Below are positions 10,985 to 21,480 of a stretch of DNA of 64,000 nt, in pieces; the first letter of the stretch is position 1, and the number at the start of each line of letters is the position of its first letter. A model generated the notes under the pieces. The model searched no databases and had not been told where the DNA came from. It saw only the letters and a list, made by a program, of their open reading frames with translations. This stretch comes from Lonsdalea populi (GTDB lineage: Bacteria; Pseudomonadota; Gammaproteobacteria; Enterobacterales; Enterobacteriaceae), in the NCBI RefSeq assembly GCF_015999465.1, contig NZ_CP065534.1, positions 2,790,001 to 2,854,000 on the forward strand, given 5' to 3'. The position numbers and the translations under genes were made by a program.

Positions 10985-13429
10985 TTACTGATTCTGATAT
11001 TTTCTGGTGCGCCGGGTCGGCGCGGCATTGGCCGGGTCGTCAGGCCAGACGTGCTTGGGATAACGCCCTTTCATCTCTTTCTGCACATCGCGATAGGCGC
11101 CCTGCCAGAAGGCGGCCAGGTCGCGGGTGATTTGCAGCGGACGCTGCGCCGGAGACAGCAGCTCCAGCACCAGCGCCACCCGGCCTTCCGCGATACGCGG
11201 GCTTTCCCGCTCGCCGAACATTTCCTGTAGCCGCACCGCCAGCGCCGGAGGCGCCTCCTCAGCATAGCGGATAGGCAGACGGCTGCCGCCGGGCACCGTG
11301 TAATGGCTCGGCAACGCGCTGTCGAGACGCTGTTTCTGCCGCCAGCCAAGGCAACGTTGCAGGGCTTCCTCCAGGTTGAGCTGATTCAGCCCTCGCCGAT
11401 CGCGCACGCCCGTCAATGAGGGCAAGAGCCACTGTTCCAGCGTTATCAGCAGCGCGTCGTCGTCCACTTCGGGCCACTCGGCGTCGGGCAACCATTGGCG
11501 AGCGCACTGAATACGGGCGCGCAGTTGCAAAGCCGCCGGGTCCCAGTTCAATACGGATAACCCCTGCTCGCGCAGCCAGTTCAGCATCGCCTGCTGCAAG
11601 TCGTCGTCGGAGGGTTTGGCCAATGGCTGAGTGCGTAACGTCAGACAGCCGATTTGGCTACGCCGACTGGCGCGCAGCGTACCTTTTTCTTCATCCCAGT
11701 GCACGATATTCCGCTCACTTAACAACCCCGGCGAATGGTGCAACAACCGGTCGATATCCACCGGCAGCGCCAGCTGAATTCTCGCATCGGCAGACTGCGG
11801 ACTTTGCATCAGCGCGGGCACAATCAGCCACTCGGAGGACGTCAGCGGATCGTCCTCCGCCAACTGAGCTCCGACGCCGTTCGCCAACTGATAGCGGCCG
11901 TCCTGACCGCGCCGCCGGGCGATGCGATCGGCGAAGCCCTGCGCCAGCAGCCCTACCGCCAGCCCGTCGTCGAAACGGCCTTTGGCCCCCCCCAACCGTC
12001 GCGCCAACTGCGTTGCCCGGCACTGCCAGTGACTGGCAGGACGGCGCAGGCTATCGAACAGATTCGGCGACCCGCTGCGGGGCGGCTCTTCAATGACCGC
12101 CGCCAGCAACGCCGCCGTGGCCAGTGCGTCGCCGCCTTGCCGTGCGGCGGCATGCAGCATCACCGCCAGACGGGGATCGCTGCCGATACCCGCGGTCTGC
12201 CTGCCGGTAGTCGTCAACTGCTGCCGATCGTCGACGATGCCCAGTTGCAGTAAGATGCGCTGAGCAGCGGACAGGATGGGGGCAGGCGGAATGTCCAGCC
12301 AGGTCAGTTGACCAACGTCGCGACATCCCCACTGTAGCAAATCCAGCCACAGGCCGGACAAATCGCTGTGCAGAATCTCCGCTTCGCTTTGCGCCGCCGT
12401 GCGCTCAGCCTGCTCTTTCGTACACAGATGCCAGCAAACGCCCGGCTCCAGACGTCCCGCTCGGCCAGCGCGCTGCGTCATGGACGCCTGACTGATGCGT
12501 TGGGTCGTCAGCCGCGTCAGTCCGCTTTTTACGTCGAACAACGCAACACGCACCAGACCGCTATCGACCACCACGCGGATCCCTTCAATCGTCAGGCTGG
12601 TTTCGGCGATATTGGTGGCCAGCACCACTTTGCGCCGCCCCGCCGCCGCCGGACGAATCGCCTGCTGCTGAGCCGAAAGCGCCAGAGCGCCGTACAGCGG
12701 ACACAGATCGGTATCCGCCGCGATACGTTCACTCAGCAGGCGCTGCAAGCGTTTGATTTCCGCCACGCCCGGCAGGAACACCAGCATCGAACCGCTTTCC
12801 TGCTGCAACACGTGCGCAATCAGTCGGGCCAGAGAGTCCTCTAAACGCTCATGCACGCCCGGCGCCTGAAAGCGCCGCGTCACCGGATAAGCCCGGCCCT
12901 GGGAGCTAACGGTGCGCGCATCAGGTAATAAGGAAGAGAGGCGATCGTTATCAAGCGTGGCCGACATGATCAGCAGTTTGAGGTCGTCGCGCAGTCCCGC
13001 CTGCACATCGAGCAGCAGCGCCAGCGCGAGGTCGGCCTGCAGACTGCGCTCGTGAAATTCATCCAGGATCACCAGCGAAACGCCCTCTAGCCCAGCGTCT
13101 TGTTGCAGCATCCGCGTCAGTATGCCTTCGGTCACGACTTCCAACCGCGTCTGCGCGCTGCAGCAGGTTTCGGCGCGCATCCGATAGCCGACCGTCTGCC
13201 CAGGCGTTTCTCCCAGCAGTTCCGCCAGCCGGAACGCGACGCTTTTCGCCGCCAGACGTCGCGGCTCCAGCAGAATGATACGGCCGGACAGTGCGGCGTT
13301 CTGTAACAGTTGCAGCGGCAGCCAGGTGGATTTTCCGGCGCCGGTCGGCGCATGCAGCAACACCTGAGGCGCATGGCGCAGCGCGTGAATGACGTCTTCC
13401 AGTACCTCGCTGACGGGCGGTAAACTCAC
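10985..13429 (-). CDS. hrpB: ATP-dependent helicase HrpB
   Basis: DEAH-box RNA helicase of unknown physiological substrate. Walker A APTGAGKST, DEFHERS (DEXH motif), SAT and the QRAGRAGR motif VI are all present, followed by the HrpB C-terminal region. The open frame extends to an ATG at 13465, but the family starts just before SLPPV. A GTG at 13429 with a GGAG site six bases upstream gives VSLPPVSEVLEDV and 814 residues (809 in E. coli), so I prefer it. Divergent from thpR across a 74-base gap. Confidence 0.93.
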   Translation of the reverse strand: MSLPPVSEVLEDVIHALRHAPQVLLHAPTGAGKSTWLPLQLLQNAALSGRIILLEPRRLAAKSVAFRLAELLGETPGQTVGYRMRAETCCSAQTRLEVVTEGILTRMLQQDAGLEGVSLVILDEFHERSLQADLALALLLDVQAGLRDDLKLLIMSATLDNDRLSSLLPDARTVSSQGRAYPVTRRFQAPGVHERLEDSLARLIAHVLQQESGSMLVFLPGVAEIKRLQRLLSERIAADTDLCPLYGALALSAQQQAIRPAAAGRRKVVLATNIAETSLTIEGIRVVVDSGLVRVALFDVKSGLTRLTTQRISQASMTQRAGRAGRLEPGVCWHLCTKEQAERTAAQSEAEILHSDLSGLWLDLLQWGCRDVGQLTWLDIPPAPILSAAQRILLQLGIVDDRQQLTTTGRQTAGIGSDPRLAVMLHAAARQGGDALATAALLAAVIEEPPRSGSPNLFDSLRRPASHWQCRATQLARRLGGAKGRFDDGLAVGLLAQGFADRIARRRGQDGRYQLANGVGAQLAEDDPLTSSEWLIVPALMQSPQSADARIQLALPVDIDRLLHHSPGLLSERNIVHWDEEKGTLRASRRSQIGCLTLRTQPLAKPSDDDLQQAMLNWLREQGLSVLNWDPAALQLRARIQCARQWLPDAEWPEVDDDALLITLEQWLLPSLTGVRDRRGLNQLNLEEALQRCLGWRQKQRLDSALPSHYTVPGGSRLPIRYAEEAPPALAVRLQEMFGERESPRIAEGRVALVLELLSPAQRPLQITRDLAAFWQGAYRDVQKEMKGRYPKHVWPDDPANAAPTRRTRKYQNQ

Positions 13430-13503
13430 AGAATTCTCCGTAATGATTAACTTTAAGCGGCGCACATTGTAGCATCGGAGCCCCCTATTATAGAGAGAAC
13501 GTC

Positions 13504-14040
13504 ATGACCGTCACCCGCCGCCTGTTTTTTGCCCTGTCGCTGCCGGAAAACACCCGTCGCCAGATTATCCGCTGGCGCGCGGCGCATTTTCCGATTCAGG
13601 CGGGGCGTCCCATTGCGGCGGCCAATCTGCATCTCACGCTGGCGTTTCTGGGCGAGGTCAGCGACGGTCAGCAACGGGCGCTGCAAACGCTGGCGGGACG
13701 CATTCGACAGCCGGGCTTCACCCTGACGCTTGATGACACAGGCCACTGGCCGCGTCCCGGCGTGGTCTGGCTGGGATGTCGTCGCGCGTCGCGCGGTCTG
13801 TTGCAGTTGGCGGACCTGTTGCGGGCGCAGGCGGCGCGTCACGGCTGCCATCAAAGCTTGCAGCCGTTTCATCCGCATGTGACTTTGCTGCGCGGCGCGA
13901 CCCACCCCGTGGCCTTGCCGCGCGCCACGTTCGGCTGGACGGTGGCGGTCGACAGCTTCTCCCTGTATGAATCGCAGTTTGAACACGGCCGAACCCGCTA
14001 CCGGTCGCTGGCAAGCTGGCCGCTTATCGCCAAAGAGTAA
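13504..14040 (+). CDS. thpR: RNA 2',3'-cyclic phosphodiesterase
   Basis: Member of the 2H phosphoesterase (LigT/ThpR) family that opens 2',3'-cyclic phosphates on RNA ends. The two catalytic HxTx motifs are visible, HLTL near residue 43 and HVTL near residue 124, in 178 residues, the usual size. It is five bases upstream of sfsA and likely cotranscribed, the same order as in E. coli. Confidence 0.94.
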   Translation: MTVTRRLFFALSLPENTRRQIIRWRAAHFPIQAGRPIAAANLHLTLAFLGEVSDGQQRALQTLAGRIRQPGFTLTLDDTGHWPRPGVVWLGCRRASRGLLQLADLLRAQAARHGCHQSLQPFHPHVTLLRGATHPVALPRATFGWTVAVDSFSLYESQFEHGRTRYRSLASWPLIAKE

Positions 14041-14045
14041 TCACT

Positions 14046-14768
14046 ATGCAGTTTTCGCCCCCGTTGCAGCCCGCGACGCTGATTAAACGCTACAAACGCT
14101 TTCTGGCTGATGTGGTCACGCCCTCAGGCGACGTCATGACGATCCACTGCCCGAACACCGGCGCGATGACCGGCTGCGCCACGCCGGGCGATACCGTCTG
14201 GTACGCCACCTCCGATAATCCCAAACGCCGCTATCCCTGCACCTGGGAACTCACCGAGACGCAGGCCGGCGATCTCCTGTGCGTCAATACGCTGCGCGCC
14301 AATCAGGTGGTGCGTGAGGCGATTCTGGCGCAGAAAATTTCGGAATTGAACGGCTACGATGCGCTGAAAGGCGAAGTGCGCTATGGCGAAGAGGGCAGCC
14401 GCATTGATTTTCTTCTACAGGCAGAGGGCAAAGCGGACTGCTATATTGAGGTCAAATCAGTCACATTGTTGCAACATGCGTGTGGTTATTTTCCTGATGC
14501 GGTGACGCTGAGAGGACAAAAACATATTCGTGAACTACAGTACATGGCAGACAGCGGAGCCCGCACCGTACTCTTTTTCGCCGTGATGCATTCCGGCATC
14601 AATCGGGTCTCTCCCGCCGGCCACATCGATAAACATTATGCCGAATTATTATGGCAGGCGAGGCAGGAGGGGGTTGAAATTCTCTGTTACGGGACCCACC
14701 TTACTGCGGAAGGGATAACAGTTAATGGCCCGTTACCATTCGATAACATGGCGGCAATGCGCGCATAG
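14046..14768 (+). CDS. sfsA: DNA/RNA-binding protein SfsA
   Basis: Named for sugar fermentation stimulation in E. coli; the fold suggests a nucleic-acid binding or nuclease-like protein, with its function unsettled. It has 240 residues with the family landmarks: [13 protein letters not shown] near residues 36-48, RIDFLL, and YIEVKSVTL (a nuclease-like ExK). It begins five bases after thpR and is followed by a 161-base gap that holds the dksA promoter region. Confidence 0.95.
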   Translation: MQFSPPLQPATLIKRYKRFLADVVTPSGDVMTIHCPNTGAMTGCATPGDTVWYATSDNPKRRYPCTWELTETQAGDLLCVNTLRANQVVREAILAQKISELNGYDALKGEVRYGEEGSRIDFLLQAEGKADCYIEVKSVTLLQHACGYFPDAVTLRGQKHIRELQYMADSGARTVLFFAVMHSGINRVSPAGHIDKHYAELLWQARQEGVEILCYGTHLTAEGITVNGPLPFDNMAAMRA

Positions 14769-14929
14769 CGTGATACGTTATGTTCACGGATGAATTCAAC
14801 GCTTCCTCACACTTTATCAGGCCAGTGTCAGGAATGATTGCCAACCCAACGTCCATCTGTTATTTATAGCGGCCTGTTTTTTCCCCTCGGGGATCGTTAC
14901 TGCGTGTCGTGTTATGTAGGAGAAGCAAC

Positions 14930-15385
14930 ATGCAAGAAGGGCAAAACCGTAAGACATCCTCTCTGAGCATCCTCGCGATTGCCGGAGTGGAGCCATACCA
15001 GGAAAAGCCGGGCGAAGAATACATGAACGATGCTCAGCTGGCGCATTTCAAGCGCATCCTTGATGCATGGCGCAACCAGCTGCGGGGCGAAGTTGATCGC
15101 ACCGTATCACACATGCAGGATGAAGCTGCTAACTTCCCGGACCCCGTCGACCGCGCGGCTCAGGAAGAAGAGTTCAGCCTGGAACTGCGTAACCGCGATC
15201 GTGAACGTAAGCTGATCAAGAAAATCTCCAAGACGCTGCAAAAAATCGAAGACGAAGACTTCGGCTTCTGCGACTCTTGCGGCGTCGAGATTGGTATCCG
15301 CCGTCTGGAAGCCCGTCCGACCGCTGACCTTTGCATTGACTGCAAAACGCTGGCGGAAATACGCGAAAAACAAATGGCAGGATAA
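14930..15385 (+). CDS. dksA: RNA polymerase-binding transcription factor DksA
   Basis: Binds the RNA polymerase secondary channel and, with ppGpp, shifts transcription away from rRNA and toward biosynthesis. It has 151 residues, nearly identical to E. coli DksA: coiled-coil with the tip Asp residues in NFPDPVDRA, and a four-Cys zinc finger, CDSCG and CIDCK. The ATG at 14930 has an AGGAG site and matches E. coli; the open frame extends upstream to 14909. Confidence 0.98.
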   Translation: MQEGQNRKTSSLSILAIAGVEPYQEKPGEEYMNDAQLAHFKRILDAWRNQLRGEVDRTVSHMQDEAANFPDPVDRAAQEEEFSLELRNRDRERKLIKKISKTLQKIEDEDFGFCDSCGVEIGIRRLEARPTADLCIDCKTLAEIREKQMAG

Positions 15386-15395
15386 TCTATTCCTG

Positions 15396-15426
15396 AACGG
15401 GAAGGCTTCGGTCTTCCCGTTTCTTT
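15396..15426 (+). terminator. Rho-independent terminator of dksA
   Basis: Perfect 9-bp arms AACGGGAAG and CTTCCCGTT followed by TCTTTA, starting ten bases after the dksA stop. Confidence 0.85.
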
Positions 15427-15462
15427 ATATGACGTCCACCGACATGACGCTCCCGCAGTAGT

Positions 15463-16380
15463 ATGTCCGCATTACAGCAAAAAAATCATTACGTCGGGCG
15501 CTTCGCCCCTTCTCCGTCCGGCGATCTGCATTTTGGTTCCCTGATAGCCGCTCTCGGCAGCTACCTGCAGGCTCGCGCCTACGGGGGACGTTGGCTGGTG
15601 CGCATCGAAGATATCGATCCGCCAAGAGAAGTCCCCGGCGCGGCCTCACGCATTCTGCGCCAGCTGGAGCACTATGGTCTCCACTGGGATGGCGACATCG
15701 TTTACCAGTCGCAACGCCATGACCGCTACCGCCAGATCCTCGACGACCTCAAACAACAGGGACGCTGCTACTATTGCACCTGTACGCGTCGGCGCATCCA
15801 GCGTCTCGGCGGCCGTTACGACGGCCATTGCCGCACGCTGGAACGGGGGCAGGATAACGCCGCACTGCGGCTGACGCAGACCTGCCCGGTCATGCGCTTC
15901 CACGACCGGCTGCGCGGGTGGCTGGACGCGGACCCGGCGCTGGCGCGAGAAGACTTCATCATTCATCGCCGCGATGGCCTGTTCGCCTATAATCTGGCGG
16001 TGGTCGTGGACGATCGCGATCAGGGCGTGACGGAGATTGTTCGCGGAGCGGATCTGATTGAGCCCACCGTGCGCCAGCTGTCGCTGTTTCGGCAGCTCCA
16101 GTGGGACGCGCCGGACTATATTCATCTGCCGCTGGCGCTGGACGCCGCAGGCAAAAAGCTGTCGAAACAGAATCATGCCCCGCCGCTGCCGCAGAGCGAC
16201 CCGCGGCCGACGTTGGCGCAGGCGCTGGCGTTTCTGCGCCAGCCGTTGCCGGAAGACTGGCGGGACCTGACGCTGTCGGAGCTTATCTATTGGGCCGTGG
16301 GCCACTGGTCGCCGGCGACAATATCGACAGAAGCGGTCATTCCGCTGCCCGAAATCACAACGGCATTCTCAAAGCGCTGA
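15463..16380 (+). CDS. gluQ: Glutamyl-queuosine tRNA(Asp) synthetase
   Basis: A paralogue of glutamyl-tRNA synthetase without the anticodon domain. It activates glutamate and attaches it to queuosine at position 34 of tRNA-Asp. It has 305 residues. The HIGH-like motif is in [12 protein letters not shown], the KMSKS-like motif is KLSKQ, and zinc ligands are in YYCTCTRR. It sits between dksA and pcnB as in E. coli; dksA-gluQ readthrough is known there, though a terminator is visible here. Confidence 0.95.
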   Translation: MSALQQKNHYVGRFAPSPSGDLHFGSLIAALGSYLQARAYGGRWLVRIEDIDPPREVPGAASRILRQLEHYGLHWDGDIVYQSQRHDRYRQILDDLKQQGRCYYCTCTRRRIQRLGGRYDGHCRTLERGQDNAALRLTQTCPVMRFHDRLRGWLDADPALAREDFIIHRRDGLFAYNLAVVVDDRDQGVTEIVRGADLIEPTVRQLSLFRQLQWDAPDYIHLPLALDAAGKKLSKQNHAPPLPQSDPRPTLAQALAFLRQPLPEDWRDLTLSELIYWAVGHWSPATISTEAVIPLPEITTAFSKR

Positions 16381-16447
16381 GGGTGAGCTATGATTAGCCG
16401 CTATTTTTGGTTGGGCCGTTCATTTTTCATCATTATCGAGGTGTATT

Positions 16448-17854
16448 ATCTTTACCCGAGTAGCTAATTTCTGTCGCAAGGTACTGAACCGTGAGAACGA
16501 GTCCGGCGCTTCCCAAGCACCGCACGAGTCCATGACGGTCATTCCGCGTGACCAGCATACTATTTCACGCAGTGACATTAGCGATAATGCCCTGAAAGTA
16601 CTTTACCGCCTGAACAAGTCAGGCTATGAGGCTTATCTGGTCGGCGGCGGCGTGCGTGATTTGCTGCTGGGCAAAAAGCCCAAAGATTTTGATATCACCA
16701 CCAACGCCACGCCGGAACAGGTACGCAAGCTCTTCCGCAACTGTCGTCTGGTTGGACGCCGGTTCCGTCTGGCGCACGTCATGTTCGGTCCCGAAGTGAT
16801 TGAAGTCGCGACCTTCCGCGGTCATCACGAACAGCATCAGGAACAGCTGCTGAAAAACACGTCCCAGCAGGGGCAGAACGGCATGCTGCTGCGCGACAAT
16901 ATTTTCGGCTCGGTGGAAGAAGACGCCCAACGCCGCGATTTTTCCATCAACAGCCTCTACTACAGCAGCGCTGACTTCACCGTTCGCGACTACACCAATG
17001 GGCTTAGCGACCTGAATCAGCGCATCATTCGCCTGCTCGGCGAGCCGGAAAAACGCTACCGCGAAGATCCGGTGCGGATGCTGCGCGCCGTGCGTTTCGC
17101 CGCCAAGCTGGACATGACCATCAGCCCGGAAACCGCCGAGCCAATCCCGCGGCTGGCCTCGCTGCTCCATGATATTCCGCCGGCTCGCCTGTTCGAAGAG
17201 TCGCTGAAGCTGCTGCAAGCGGGCTACGGCCACCCAACCTATAAATTGCTGTGCGAATACCAGCTGTTCCAGCCGCTGTTCCCGTTGATCAGCTGCAACT
17301 TCACCGACACGGGCGAAACCGTGATGGAGCGGATGATCGTGCAGGTGCTGAAAAACACCGATCAACGCATCCAAAACGGTATGCGCGTTAATCCGGCATT
17401 CCTGTTCGCCGCCATGCTGTGGTATCCGCTGATCGAGCATGCCCAGAAGCTGGCGCAGGAAAGCGGTCTGGCCTATTTCGAAGCTTTCGCGCTGGCGATG
17501 AACGACGTGCTCGACGAGCAATGCCGTTCGCTCTCCATTCCCAAACGCATTACCTCGCTGATCCGCGATATCTGGCAGCTACAGCTGCGCCTGTCTCGCC
17601 GGCAGGGCAAACGCGCCTTCAAGCTGATGGAGCATCCCAAGTTCCGTGCGGCTTACGATTTGCTGTGCCTGCGCGCCGAGATCGAACAGCAGCCGGAGCT
17701 ACAGCGTCTGGCGCAGTGGTGGGGCGAATTCCAGGTGGCCGCGCCGCCGCGGCAGCAGGTATTACTGAGCTCGCTGGATGACGGCCCGACGCCGCACCGC
17801 CGCTCGCGCCGTCCGCGTCAGCGCCCGGCAGCGCCGCGCCAAGGTCAACAATAA
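16448..17854 (+). CDS. pcnB: Poly(A) polymerase I, probable non-AUG (AUC) start
   Basis: Adds 3' poly(A) tails that mark RNAs for decay and controls ColE1 plasmid copy number through RNAI. The class II nucleotidyltransferase core is clear: [10 protein letters not shown] then DFD (catalytic Asp pair), an RNA-binding middle, and a basic tail. The first in-frame ATG (16532, MTVIPRDQ) would drop the conserved N-terminus [13 protein letters not shown]. The codon aligned with the known AUU start of E. coli pcnB is ATC at 16448, four bases after GAGGTG. I infer an AUC start, giving 468 residues. An ATT lies one codon upstream. The stop overlaps folK (TAATG). Confidence 0.9.
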   Translation: MFTRVANFCRKVLNRENESGASQAPHESMTVIPRDQHTISRSDISDNALKVLYRLNKSGYEAYLVGGGVRDLLLGKKPKDFDITTNATPEQVRKLFRNCRLVGRRFRLAHVMFGPEVIEVATFRGHHEQHQEQLLKNTSQQGQNGMLLRDNIFGSVEEDAQRRDFSINSLYYSSADFTVRDYTNGLSDLNQRIIRLLGEPEKRYREDPVRMLRAVRFAAKLDMTISPETAEPIPRLASLLHDIPPARLFEESLKLLQAGYGHPTYKLLCEYQLFQPLFPLISCNFTDTGETVMERMIVQVLKNTDQRIQNGMRVNPAFLFAAMLWYPLIEHAQKLAQESGLAYFEAFALAMNDVLDEQCRSLSIPKRITSLIRDIWQLQLRLSRRQGKRAFKLMEHPKFRAAYDLLCLRAEIEQQPELQRLAQWWGEFQVAAPPRQQVLLSSLDDGPTPHRRSRRPRQRPAAPRQGQQ

Positions 17855-18348
17855 TGACGCGCGTGTATCTGGCGCTCGGCAGCAATTTGTCGCAGCCGTT
17901 ACAACAGGTACATGCCGCGCTGGCGGCGCTGGACGCGCTCCCTCTTACCCGGCTGGTGCGCCGCTCGCCCTTCTACCGTAGTCGCCCGCTGGGTCCGCAA
18001 GATCAACCGGATTACCTCAATGCGGTCGCGGAGCTTCGCACCCAACTTGAGCCGGAAGCGCTGCTGGATCAGACGCAGCGCATCGAGCTGGAACAGGGGC
18101 GCGTCCGAAAGGCGCACCGTTGGGGTCCGCGCACGCTGGATCTGGACATCCTGCTGTTCGGCGATGAGGTGATCAACACCGACCGCCTTATCGTCCCCCA
18201 CTATGATATGAAAAACCGCGAATTCATACTCTACCCGCTGGCTGATATTGCCCCGATGCTGATTTTCCCCGACGGTGAAGCCCTGGCCGATCGCCTGGCG
18301 CTCGTACCACCCAACGGGCTGACCCTGTGGGATCACGCAACGCGATAA
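17854..18348 (+). CDS. folK: 6-hydroxymethyl-7,8-dihydropterin pyrophosphokinase
   Basis: Transfers pyrophosphate from ATP to the pterin, the step before dihydropteroate synthase in folate synthesis. It has 164 residues. The HPPK signature RWGPRTLDLDIL is present with the metal-binding Asp pair, and the N-terminus ALGSNLSQPL is typical. Its ATG overlaps the pcnB stop by one base, so the two are translationally coupled. Confidence 0.96.
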   Translation: MTRVYLALGSNLSQPLQQVHAALAALDALPLTRLVRRSPFYRSRPLGPQDQPDYLNAVAELRTQLEPEALLDQTQRIELEQGRVRKAHRWGPRTLDLDILLFGDEVINTDRLIVPHYDMKNREFILYPLADIAPMLIFPDGEALADRLALVPPNGLTLWDHATR

Positions 18349-18438
18349 CCGCAGCCGTAGAGCTGCCCGCCGCTTTGCCATTTCCAGTAGAATATCGCCG
18401 CCCTTTTCACGTCCTCATTTTTATTCAGGAAGGCAGCC

Positions 18439-19233
18439 ATGAAACCGACGACCCTCACCCATCTGCGCCAGTGGAAACAGGCCCGAAAAAAGTTCGCCAC
18501 CATCACCGCCTATGACGCCAGCTTTGCCCGTCAATTCTACGAACAAGGCATCAAAGTCATGCTGGTGGGCGACTCCTTGGGGATGACCGTGCAGGGAAAC
18601 GACTCCACGCTCCCCGTGACGCTGGAAGATATGGTCTATCATACTCGTTGTGTCCGACGCGGCGCGCCGCTGTGTCTGCTGCTGTCGGATATTCCGTTTA
18701 TGGGCTGCGCCACGCCGGAACAGGCCTGTCAGCAAGCCGCCGAATTGATGCGCGCAGGCGCTAACATGGTGAAAATAGAGGGCGGCAGCTGGCTGGCGCC
18801 TACAGTACAGATGCTGACGGACCGCGCCGTCCCCGTGTGCGGTCACCTGGGTCTGACGCCGCAGTCGGTTAATATCTTCGGCGGCTATAAGGTGCAGGGT
18901 CGTGGTGATACCGCCGCGGAACGTCTGCTGGAAGACGCGATTGCGCTGGAGCGAGCCGGCGCGCAAATGATGGTGCTGGAGTGCGTACCGGTGGAATTAG
19001 CCAAGCGCATCACCGAAGCGCTGACGATCCCGGTTATCGGCATCGGCGCAGGCAACGTGACGGACGGACAAATTCTGGTGATGCACGACGCATTGGGCAT
19101 CAGCGGCGAGCAGACGCCGAGCTTTGCCAAAAACTTTTTGGCCCTGGCGGAAGATATCCCCTCGGCCATTCGCCTTTACGTGCAGGAAGTAGAGCAGGGA
19201 CTGTACCCTGACGACCAGCACGCCTTTCACTAA
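18439..19233 (+). CDS. panB: 3-methyl-2-oxobutanoate hydroxymethyltransferase
   Basis: First committed enzyme of pantothenate synthesis, making ketopantoate from 2-oxoisovalerate and methylene-THF. It has 264 residues, the E. coli length. Metal and substrate residues are in [13 protein letters not shown] and VKIEGG, with a C-terminal PVIGIGAG. An AGGAAGGC site precedes the ATG. It starts the panB-panC-panD cluster; no gene interrupts it here. Confidence 0.97.
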   Translation: MKPTTLTHLRQWKQARKKFATITAYDASFARQFYEQGIKVMLVGDSLGMTVQGNDSTLPVTLEDMVYHTRCVRRGAPLCLLLSDIPFMGCATPEQACQQAAELMRAGANMVKIEGGSWLAPTVQMLTDRAVPVCGHLGLTPQSVNIFGGYKVQGRGDTAAERLLEDAIALERAGAQMMVLECVPVELAKRITEALTIPVIGIGAGNVTDGQILVMHDALGISGEQTPSFAKNFLALAEDIPSAIRLYVQEVEQGLYPDDQHAFH

Positions 19234-19248
19234 CGCAGGAGAAGCGGA

Positions 19249-20103
19249 GTGTTAATTATCGAAACGCCCCTTTTGCTACGACGCGAAGTCCGGCGCTGGC
19301 AGCAAGAAGGGAAAAGAGTCGCGCTGGTTCCCACGATGGGGAGCCTGCATGACGGTCATATGGCGCTGGTTGACGCCGCCAAGGCAAGCGCCGATGTCGT
19401 CATCGTCAGCATTTTCGTCAACCCGATGCAGTTCGAGCGCGCGGACGATTTGGATCGCTATCCGCGCACGCTGCAAGAAGACTGCGAGCGCCTGACCCAA
19501 CGCGGAGCCGATCTGGTGTTCGCGCCGTCGGCACACGACATCTACCCCACAGGGCTCGATCAGCAGACGTTTGTCGAAGTCCCCGGCCTGTCGCAGATGC
19601 TGGAGGGCGCCAGCCGTCCCGGCCATTTCCGCGGCGTCGCCACGGTGGTCAGCAAACTGTTTAATCTGGTACAGCCGGACGTCGCCTGCTTTGGCGAGAA
19701 GGATTATCAGCAGCTGGCGCTGATTCGTCGGATGGTGGCGGACATGGGATATGACATCAGCATCGTGGGCGTCCCGATTGTCCGGGCGAAAGACGGCCTG
19801 GCGCTCAGCTCCCGTAACGGCTACCTTACGCCTGAAGAGCGCAAGCTGGCGCCTCAGCTGCCGCGGATTATGCACGCCATCGCGGAAGAACTTGCCACCG
19901 GCAATCGGCAGATCGACGAAATTCTGGACCGGGCGGAAGAGGCCCTGCGCGATGCGGGCTTTATGCCGGATCAACTGTTTATCCGCGATGCGGACTCGCT
20001 GGAGACGCTGACGACAGAAAGCGCCCGCGGCGTGATTCTGATGGCCGCGTGGCTCGGAAAAGCGCGGCTCATCGACAACCTGCAGGTGGATCTCACTGCA
20101 TAA
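19249..20103 (+). CDS. panC: Pantothenate synthetase (GTG start)
   Basis: Joins pantoate and beta-alanine with ATP via a pantoyl-adenylate. It has 284 residues. The nucleotidyltransferase HIGH-like motif is [17 protein letters not shown] and the SSRNGYL loop follow. The start codon is GTG, with AGGAG seven bases upstream, 15 bases after panB. Confidence 0.96.
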   Translation: MLIIETPLLLRREVRRWQQEGKRVALVPTMGSLHDGHMALVDAAKASADVVIVSIFVNPMQFERADDLDRYPRTLQEDCERLTQRGADLVFAPSAHDIYPTGLDQQTFVEVPGLSQMLEGASRPGHFRGVATVVSKLFNLVQPDVACFGEKDYQQLALIRRMVADMGYDISIVGVPIVRAKDGLALSSRNGYLTPEERKLAPQLPRIMHAIAEELATGNRQIDEILDRAEEALRDAGFMPDQLFIRDADSLETLTTESARGVILMAAWLGKARLIDNLQVDLTA

Positions 20104-20123
20104 TTAACATCAGGTATTTGCTA

Positions 20124-20504
20124 ATGATTAGAACCATGCTGCAAGGCAAACTGCACCGGGTCAAAGTGACCCAGGCCGACTTACACTACGAAGGCTCTTG
20201 CGCCATCGACCTCGACTTCATGGAAGCTGCAGGCATTTTGGAATATGAAGCCATCGATCTTTACAACGTAGACAACGGCCAGCGTTTTTCCACCTACGCT
20301 ATCGCCGCTGAACGCGGATCGCGTATCATTTCCGTGAACGGCGCGGCCGCCCGCTGCGCCTGTGTCGGCGACCGGATGATCATCTGCTCCTATGTGCAGA
20401 TGTCAGACGAACAGGCCCGAACGCATCACCCGAAAGTCGCCTATTTTAACGACGACAACGAACTCCAGCGCACCGCCAAAGCCATTCCGGTGCAGCTAGC
20501 CTGA
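20124..20504 (+). CDS. panD: Aspartate 1-decarboxylase
   Basis: Makes beta-alanine for pantothenate. A pyruvoyl enzyme: the proenzyme is cut between Gly24 and Ser25, and HYEGSCAID shows exactly these positions. It has 126 residues as in E. coli. The ATG at 20124 ([10 protein letters not shown]) is the family start; upstream in-frame codons are not conserved. It is 20 bases after panC. Confidence 0.97.
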   Translation: MIRTMLQGKLHRVKVTQADLHYEGSCAIDLDFMEAAGILEYEAIDLYNVDNGQRFSTYAIAAERGSRIISVNGAAARCACVGDRMIICSYVQMSDEQARTHHPKVAYFNDDNELQRTAKAIPVQLA

Positions 20505-20680
20505 TCCCTACGGCGCCGCCTCTGCAGCGCCGTTTCTCCTCAAAATCGTCTGCGAGTCGGCCAGCCGCGCCGCTATGCTCTCAATAGAGTCCGTGCGCAG
20601 AATAAATAGCCGGCGGATGCCCGGCGTTGCCGTTCTGGACGGTAGGTGTATGGGGAATTGACGTAGTGATGCCGATACCC

Positions 20681-20703
20681 AAAAACGCCCCCCGAAGGGA
20701 GCG
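20681..20703 (-). terminator. Terminator of yadGH
   Basis: On the minus strand, CGCTCCC-TTCG-GGGGGCG forms a stem with one mismatch and a UUCG tetraloop followed by TTTTTGGG, just after the yadH stop. Confidence 0.75.
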
Positions 20704-20709
20704 GACACA

Positions 20710-21480
20710 TTAGCCGCGCAGGCCGCGACCATGTTCAATAAGCCACCACGCCAGCGCATAAAACGCCACGATAAAGATCACCAACACGCCAAGCGCCAAC
20801 GTCAGTGAAACATCGTTGATCCCCAGAAAGCCATAGCGAAAACCGCTGATCATATACACGACCGGGTTCAACTGGGATACGGACTGCCAGAACGGCGGCA
20901 GCAGCGTGAGCGAGTAAAAGACCCCGCCGAGGTAGGTCAGCGGCGTCAGCACGAAGGTCGGAATCAGGCTGATGTCGTCAAAGGTTTTGGCGTACACCGC
21001 ATTCAACAGACCGGCCAGCGAAAACAGCATCGCCGTCAGCAAGAGCGTCACCACAATTATCCACCAGGCATGCACGTGCAGCGGGACGAAGAACAGCGAC
21101 ACGGCGGTCACCAGGATCCCCACGCAAATCCCACGCGCCATCCCGCCGCCGATATAACCGGCGATGATGACGTGCGTCGGCACCGGCGCCACCAGCAGCT
21201 CTTCGATGTTGCGCTGGAATTTAGCGCTGAAGAACGACGACGCCACGTTGGCATAGGCATTCGTAATGACCGACATCATGATGAGGCCGGGAACGATGAA
21301 CTGCATATAGGTGAAGCCGTGCATTTCGCCGATGCGCGAGCCGATCAGATTGCCGAAAATGATGAAGTAGAGCGTCATGGTGATGACCGGCGGCAGAAGC
21401 GTTTGCACCCAGATTCGGGCAAAACGATTGACTTCTTTAGTCCAGATACTCTGCAATGCGACCCAATACAACCTGCTCAT
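20710..21480 (-). CDS. yadH: ABC-2 type transporter permease YadH
   Basis: Inner-membrane permease of an exporter whose substrate is unknown. It has 256 residues with about six hydrophobic segments and the ABC-2 family pattern (FIIFGNLIGSRIG, NPVVYMISGFRYG). It overlaps yadG by four bases (ATGA), so they form one transporter. Confidence 0.93.
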   Translation of the reverse strand: MSRLYWVALQSIWTKEVNRFARIWVQTLLPPVITMTLYFIIFGNLIGSRIGEMHGFTYMQFIVPGLIMMSVITNAYANVASSFFSAKFQRNIEELLVAPVPTHVIIAGYIGGGMARGICVGILVTAVSLFFVPLHVHAWWIIVVTLLLTAMLFSLAGLLNAVYAKTFDDISLIPTFVLTPLTYLGGVFYSLTLLPPFWQSVSQLNPVVYMISGFRYGFLGINDVSLTLALGVLVIFIVAFYALAWWLIEHGRGLRG

